Shown one piece after another: positions 60,331 to 64,000 of a stretch of 64,000 bases of DNA. Origin of the DNA: Cryobacterium sp. MP_M3 (GTDB taxonomy: Bacteria; Actinomycetota; Actinomycetes; Actinomycetales; Microbacteriaceae). The position numbers and the translations under genes are program-made. The DNA lies in contig NZ_JADOVI010000003.1 of the NCBI RefSeq assembly GCF_015752155.1, positions 186,001 through 250,000 on the forward strand, given 5' to 3'. The notes below the pieces were generated by a model. That model was given only the letters and a program-made list of their open reading frames with translations, was not told the origin of the DNA and searched no databases. Position 1 is the first letter of the stretch. Every line of letters starts with the position of its first letter.

Positions 60331-61296
60331 ATGACCGACCCTGGTTTCACACTCGACGAACTGGCCATCCCCGCAGCTCACGGGGCGCCGGGCTGGGACG
60401 ATTTCGAGGCGGCGGCGCAGGTCGCCGCCACCGTTGAGGCCGAAGGATACGGCAGCACCGAGCTGGCCTTCTCGGCCGCCGAGCTGCTTCCCGGCTGGCA
60501 GAACCAGGCGTGGGAGCCTCGCCGCCTTTTCGTTGCCCGCGTGGACGGCCGGATCGTGGCGCGCGGGGTCTACGAGACCCTGCCGGAGGAATCCGCCACC
60601 CACGCGTGGCTGGCCGTGCAGGTGCTCGCCGCCGAGCGCCGCCGCGGCATCGGCTCGACACTGTTCGAGCATCTCGAGGCGCTCGCCCTGGCCGAGTCCC
60701 GGCCGAACCAGATCGTCTACACTGTGTCGCCGGATGCCCCGGGCGACCGCCTGCCTTCCCCGACCGGTTTCGGTTCGGTACCCCTCCACAACCCGGAGGT
60801 GCGGTTGCTGCTCGGGCGCGGATATCGGCTCGAGCAGGTGGTGCGGGCCAGCCGCCTCGCCCTCCCGGGCGACGCAGTGGCCCTCGATGGGCTTCGCCGG
60901 TCTGCGGAGCTCCGCGCCGGAACCGACTACGAGCTCGTGTTCTGGAGAGACCGGACACCGCCGGAATGGCTGGACGACCTTGCCCTGCTCTACACGAGGA
61001 TGAGCACGGATGCGCCGAGCGCCGGCCTCGAGGAACCGGAGGAAGTGTGGACCGCCGACCGGGTCTCCGACGAAGAGGAAACGGCTGCGGCAAGCCCGCG
61101 CAGCACTCTCACCGCCGCCGCGGTGCATCCCTCGGTCACGACGTTCAACGCGGAGGAGAACCGGCACATGCTCGCGGTCAACGAAGCCCTGGGCTTCCGG
61201 CCGATGGGCTACGAGGGGGCGTGGCGCCGGACGGCCGGCGGCCAGGTCAGCGCAGCCGCTGGCACCGCGGGCAGAGGTGGGACGACCGGTTCATGA
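60331..61296 (+). CDS. GNAT-family acetyltransferase with a probable deletion in its second domain
   Basis: 321 residues. Domain 1 (about 20-160) is a complete GNAT with acetyl-CoA loop VLAAERRRGIGSTLFEHLEA. The second half starts normally (DRVSDEEETAAASPRSTLTA) and ends with TFNAEENRHMLAVNEALGFR and PMGYEGAWRR, the classic tail of the tandem-GNAT family. The central part, which should include the motif-A acetyl-CoA loop (family members have R-G-H-x-L-G), is absent: the protein passes directly from TAAAVHP to SVTTFNAEEN. Roughly 50-60 residues appear to be deleted in frame near 61125-61135. The last 20 residues overlap converging mutM by 50 bases. Confidence 0.8.
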   Translation: MTDPGFTLDELAIPAAHGAPGWDDFEAAAQVAATVEAEGYGSTELAFSAAELLPGWQNQAWEPRRLFVARVDGRIVARGVYETLPEESATHAWLAVQVLAAERRRGIGSTLFEHLEALALAESRPNQIVYTVSPDAPGDRLPSPTGFGSVPLHNPEVRLLLGRGYRLEQVVRASRLALPGDAVALDGLRRSAELRAGTDYELVFWRDRTPPEWLDDLALLYTRMSTDAPSAGLEEPEEVWTADRVSDEEETAAASPRSTLTAAAVHPSVTTFNAEENRHMLAVNEALGFRPMGYEGAWRRTAGGQVSAAAGTAGRGGTTGS

Positions 61297-62152
61297 ACTG
61301 CTGCCTGACCAGGACGGTGCCGCAGCGCGGGCACGGTTTGCCCTGCTGTCCGTAGGCGGTGAGGCTGTGCGAGAAGTAGCCGGATTCGCCGTTGACGTTC
61401 ACGTACTGGGCGTCGAAACTCGTGCCGCCCTCCGCGAGGGCCCGGCCCAGGATGACCCGCACCGAGTCGAGCAGGAGTCGTGCCCTGGCGCAGGACAACG
61501 AGTCGGCCGGCTGGTCGTAGTGCAGCCGGGCGTCGTAGAGCGCCTCGTCGGCGTAGATGTTGCCGATGCCGCTGATCAGGGTCTGGTCGAGGAGCGCCCG
61601 TTTGACACCCGTCTTCCTGCGCGCGAGGGCGGCCAGGAACGCGTCCGCTGAGAAGTCGGGGTCGATCGGATCCCGGGCGATGTGGGCGACCTGCGACGGG
61701 ATCAGCGCTGACCAGTCGCCCGACGCCGCTCCGGAGTATCCCCCGGCCAGACCGTCGCGCGTCGGCTGCAGGGTGTCGACGGCCATGCTGCCGAAGATGC
61801 GCTGGTCGACGAAGTGCAGCAGCAGCTCGCCGTGCGCGGGGTGGTCGAGGTGCAGGCGCACCCGGAGCATCCGGTCGGGGTCGGAACCGGGGGCGCGAAG
61901 GAGAACCTGCCCGCTCATGCCGAGGTGGATGACGAGGGCCCGCCCCGAATCGAGAGGAAGCCAGAGGAACTTGCCGCGCCGCACGGCGCCGAGGATGCGC
62001 CGGCCCTCGAGCAGCCCGGCGAACGTGCCGGGCACGGGGTCGTGGCGCCGCAGCGAGCGTTCCTCGAACACCTCGACGGCGGCGATCACGGCATTGGTGG
62101 CCGCCGGTTCGATTCCTGACCGGACGACCTCCACCTCGGGGAGTTCGGGCAC
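61247..62152 (-). CDS. mutM: Formamidopyrimidine-DNA glycosylase
   Basis: Removes oxidised purines and cleaves the abasic site. The protein has 301 residues. The catalytic N-terminus is PELPEVEVVRSGIEP, the conserved Lys is in GAVRRGKFLWLPLDSGRALV, and HLGMSGQVLL and LISGIGNIYADEALYDARLH (H2TH) are present. The C-terminal zinc finger is PCPRCGTVLVRQQFMNRSSH and LCPRCQRLR. GAAAGG precedes the GTG start. It follows rnc by 23 bases, the conserved rnc-mutM pair. Confidence 0.96.
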   Translation of the reverse strand: MPELPEVEVVRSGIEPAATNAVIAAVEVFEERSLRRHDPVPGTFAGLLEGRRILGAVRRGKFLWLPLDSGRALVIHLGMSGQVLLRAPGSDPDRMLRVRLHLDHPAHGELLLHFVDQRIFGSMAVDTLQPTRDGLAGGYSGAASGDWSALIPSQVAHIARDPIDPDFSADAFLAALARRKTGVKRALLDQTLISGIGNIYADEALYDARLHYDQPADSLSCARARLLLDSVRVILGRALAEGGTSFDAQYVNVNGESGYFSHSLTAYGQQGKPCPRCGTVLVRQQFMNRSSHLCPRCQRLR

Positions 62153-62175
62153 GTCACGCGCCTTTCAGCTGTGGA

Positions 62176-62865
62176 TCAGAGGTCGCTGAGCAGAGTCCAG
62201 GCGTCGAGCGCCGCAGCCATTTCGGCGTGCTTCTTGCTCGTGCCCTCGCCGGTGGCGCTGATGACGCCCACGGTGACGGTCGCGATGAAGACCTTCGAAT
62301 GGTCGGGGCCGCTCTCGGCGATCTCGTAGACGGGCACACCGGAACCGAGCCGGGCGGCGGCCTCCTGCAGGCTCGTTTTCGGGTCCATCGAAACGCCGAA
62401 GTGCCCCGGGTCGTTCAGCAGGGGCGCGATCAGGCGCAGCACGAGCTGTGTCGCGACCTCTCCGCCGGAGTCGAGGTAGACGGCACCGATCAGCGCCTCG
62501 ACGGTGTCGGCGAGGATCGAACCCTTGTCCCGTCCGCCGGTGAGGATCTCACCGCGACCGAGGCGGATGAACTCGCCCAGGCCGATCCCGCGGGCGATTT
62601 CGGCGAGGGCGACACTGGACACCAGGCTGGCCCGGCGCTTGGCGAGGTCTCCCTCGTCGAGGCGCGGGAACTCGCGGTACAGCATGACCGTGACGGCCTG
62701 GCCGAGGATCGAGTCGCCGAGGAATTCGAGGCGCTCGTTCGTGGGCACGCCGCCGTGCTCGTACGCGTACGACCGGTGGGTCAGTGCGAGTTCGAGCAGG
62801 CCGGGGTCGATCGATACGCCGAGGATCGCCGGAAGAGGAGATATCCCGGCTGCGTCGGAGCTCAT
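62176..62865 (-). CDS. rnc: Ribonuclease III
   Basis: A double-strand RNA endonuclease of 229 residues. ALTHRSYAYEHGGVPTNERL and EFLGDSILGQAVTVMLYREF hold the signature E-R-L-E-F-L-G-D-S. ADTVEALIGAVYLDSGGEV supplies the second acidic pair. The C-terminal dsRNA-binding domain spans about 155-229 (DPKTSLQEAAARLGSGVPVY; GTSKKHAEMAAALDAWTLL). ATG at MSSDAAG is preferred; a GTG six codons earlier is possible. It lies downstream of rpmF. Confidence 0.96.
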   Translation of the reverse strand: MSSDAAGISPLPAILGVSIDPGLLELALTHRSYAYEHGGVPTNERLEFLGDSILGQAVTVMLYREFPRLDEGDLAKRRASLVSSVALAEIARGIGLGEFIRLGRGEILTGGRDKGSILADTVEALIGAVYLDSGGEVATQLVLRLIAPLLNDPGHFGVSMDPKTSLQEAAARLGSGVPVYEIAESGPDHSKVFIATVTVGVISATGEGTSKKHAEMAAALDAWTLLSDL

Positions 62866-62988
62866 GCGCCGGTCTCCGGGCACAGGAAGATGCCGCGCCT
62901 CGAGGTGGAACAGCCCGCATTCGGGTTGTTCGTGCTTCGACGGCGCGGCATCAGACGAACCAGCATCTGCTGACCTGAAACCTTCTGA

Positions 62989-63192
62989 CTAGACGTCAGC
63001 GACCTTGCGGCCCTTGTATTCCATGAACATCGCGGTGCCGGCGGCGTCGGTGACGACCTTGGCACGGTGCGGGAGGCTGTAGACGACCTTGCCGTTTTCC
63101 ATGGTCTTCACCAGGGTGGGGGCTTCGGCCTTCCAGCAGGAACGACGTGAGCGGGTGTTCGAGCGTGATTGCTTGCGCTTCGGGACTGCCAT
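62989..63192 (-). CDS. rpmF: 50S ribosomal protein L32
   Basis: 67 residues. [20 protein letters not shown] is the basic N-terminus, followed by [20 protein letters not shown]. Only one Cys (SCWK) is visible, so this is the Zn-independent form. It follows the DUF177 gene by two bases, the usual yceD-rpmF coupling, and precedes rnc by about 120 bases. Confidence 0.97.
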   Translation of the reverse strand: MAVPKRKQSRSNTRSRRSCWKAEAPTLVKTMENGKVVYSLPHRAKVVTDAAGTAMFMEYKGRKVADV

Positions 63193-63194
63193 GA

Positions 63195-63767
63195 CTACTT
63201 CTCTTCTCTATCTGATTCAGCCTGGATGTCTTCATCCGTGCCGATGCTTGCGGAAGCCTGGAATTCCATCAGCGCGGCCCACCGGGGATCGCGCTTTTCT
63301 TCTGGTTCGAGTTCAGGGGCCTCGGCAAGCCGCTGCCCGGTCTCTGGGTCGAGACCTGGGCAATCCGGCCGGCAAACCGGCTGGAAAGGCAGTGATAACA
63401 CCACTGCGTCCCTGATCAGAGGTTCAAGATCCACGTGGTCATCTTGAACTTCACACTCATAAGCTTCGTCTAGAGAGTACGCGAAAAGCTCGTGAAACTC
63501 GACTTGGACAGGCAACTCGATGTCAATCAGGCATCTTCCGCACTCTCCGGCGGCCTTTCCGGAGATCTGGGCGGACACGAGGATGCCCTCGTGCAGGGTC
63601 TCCAGGCGCAGGTTCACGGTCAGCGTGGAACCGGCCTTGACGGCCACCAGGCCCTCGCCGAGGTCACCGGGCACGACGATCTCGAGGTGGCGCTCGTGCA
63701 TGGTGCCTGGCCGGTTGATGAGGTCGCGCACATCGACCTTGTACGGGGTCTTCTTAAACTTGGTCAC
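63195..63767 (-). CDS. DUF177 (YceD) family protein
   Basis: 190 residues. The family core is [53 protein letters not shown] and [19 protein letters not shown], with C-x2-C and C-x3-C. YceD/DUF177 is linked to 23S rRNA maturation and accompanies rpmF. GTG start, with a TAGAAT hexamer eight bases upstream overlapping the preceding stop codon. The C-terminal tail is acidic. Confidence 0.93.
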   Translation of the reverse strand: MTKFKKTPYKVDVRDLINRPGTMHERHLEIVVPGDLGEGLVAVKAGSTLTVNLRLETLHEGILVSAQISGKAAGECGRCLIDIELPVQVEFHELFAYSLDEAYECEVQDDHVDLEPLIRDAVVLSLPFQPVCRPDCPGLDPETGQRLAEAPELEPEEKRDPRWAALMEFQASASIGTDEDIQAESDREEK

Positions 63768-63775
63768 GGTGGGAG

Positions 63776-63781
63776 ATTCTA
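63776..63781 (-). promoter_or_regulatory. Predicted -10 element of the DUF177-rpmF operon
   Basis: TAGAAT, eight bases, then GTG on the minus strand. It overlaps the upstream gene's TAG stop. Confidence 0.5.
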
Positions 63782-64000
63782 CGCGTCCGCGGGCAGGGTC
63801 CCGTTCCGTGCCACCCTCGACGGCCTCCGCAACGAGGCAGGCAGCACGATCGCACGGATGCGCACCGGCCAGGAGGCGCCGGCGTGGATCGCGCGGGTGA
63901 CCTGGTCGAGGTCCGCGGCCAGCCCAGCCGGGGCCTCGCCCGGCGTGGCGGCGCCGGGCCGGCCGAAGCGCTGGCGTTCGGCCGCCACCAGCAGCCGCCG
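63779..64000 (-). CDS. C-terminal fragment of an unidentified protein
   Basis: The frame runs in from beyond the window and ends at a TAG 11 bases before the DUF177 start. About 73 residues are visible, including ERQRFGRPGAAT, DLDQVTRAIHAGASWPVRIR and AIVLPASLRR, and the end ARNGTLPADA. The Arg-rich 'R-I-R-A-...-P-A-S-L' ending resembles the C-terminus of transglutaminase-like (TgpA/DUF4129) membrane proteins of actinobacteria, but this is a weak match by eye. The start and main domains lie outside the window. Confidence 0.6.
   Translation of the reverse strand, partial: RRLLVAAERQRFGRPGAATPGEAPAGLAADLDQVTRAIHAGASWPVRIRAIVLPASLRRPSRVARNGTLPADA

Overview
The window is high-GC chromosomal DNA from an actinobacterium, most likely a member of the Microbacteriaceae (inference). 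The evidence is the gene set (GlgE maltosyltransferase, DUF2469, DivIVA-like proteins, two coenzyme-F420-type enzymes, a DUF222/HNH endonuclease), the order of the housekeeping genes, many GTG starts and very short intergenic gaps. I saw no tRNA, rRNA, CRISPR array, insertion sequence or prophage gene.

Layout. (1) 1-7.0 kb, glycogen metabolism: glgP (minus strand, 3' end outside the window) is divergent from glgE-glgB (plus). (2) 7.0-15.2 kb, envelope and polarity genes: a thioredoxin-TPR chaperone, a large membrane protein that reads as a membrane protein fused to a lipoprotein, a long DivIVA-like coiled coil, an AI-2E family permease, an alpha/beta hydrolase, a small zinc-ribbon-like protein, a secreted transglycosylase-like protein and a DivIVA-domain protein. 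(3) 15.2-43.96 kb, a mostly minus-strand conserved backbone. In transcription order it reads ftsY, DUF2004, ffh, then rpsP-KH-rimM-(FNT channel)-trmD-(membrane protein)-rplS-lepB-rnhB-DUF2469, then yraN-comM-dprA, xerC, rpsB-tsf, pyrH, frr, cdsA. Non-backbone genes sit between its blocks: ybdK, HNH, LLM and monooxygenase genes near 37-42.5 kb; gap, F420 nitroreductase, dipeptidase and SGNH hydrolase at 27-31 kb; alcohol dehydrogenase and cpdA at 21-23.5 kb; an M23 peptidase at 20 kb. (4) 44.0-56.6 kb, plus strand: a compact sulfur-assimilation operon with sirohydrochlorin chelatase, sulfite reductase, CysH, CysD, CysN, an SsuABC-type transporter, CysG, FprA and a ferredoxin. (5) 56.6-64 kb: smc, a double-GNAT protein that seems to have lost part of its second domain, mutM, rnc, rpmF, DUF177, and the 3' end of an unidentified gene.

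How the genes work together. The sulfur operon appears self-sufficient: it imports a sulfur source, activates sulfate to APS, reduces APS to sulfite and sulfite to sulfide. It also makes the siroheme (CysG plus chelatase) and supplies the electrons (FprA plus ferredoxin). It lies between smc and ftsY, which are close neighbours in many actinobacteria. The minus-strand backbone covers translation, protein export (ffh, ftsY, lepB), RNA and DNA processing, and DNA uptake or recombination.

Most notable signals. A recurrent leaderless-promoter signature (a TAnnnT-like hexamer, six bases, then the start codon) lies in front of about a dozen genes. A 15-bp, seven-copy tandem repeat overlaps the start of xerC, and every copy supplies an in-frame GTG. 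A long protein has a full lipoprotein signal and lipobox in its middle. The DivIVA-like protein carries exactly 14 hendecad repeats. A formate/nitrite-type channel gene splits the rimM-trmD pair.
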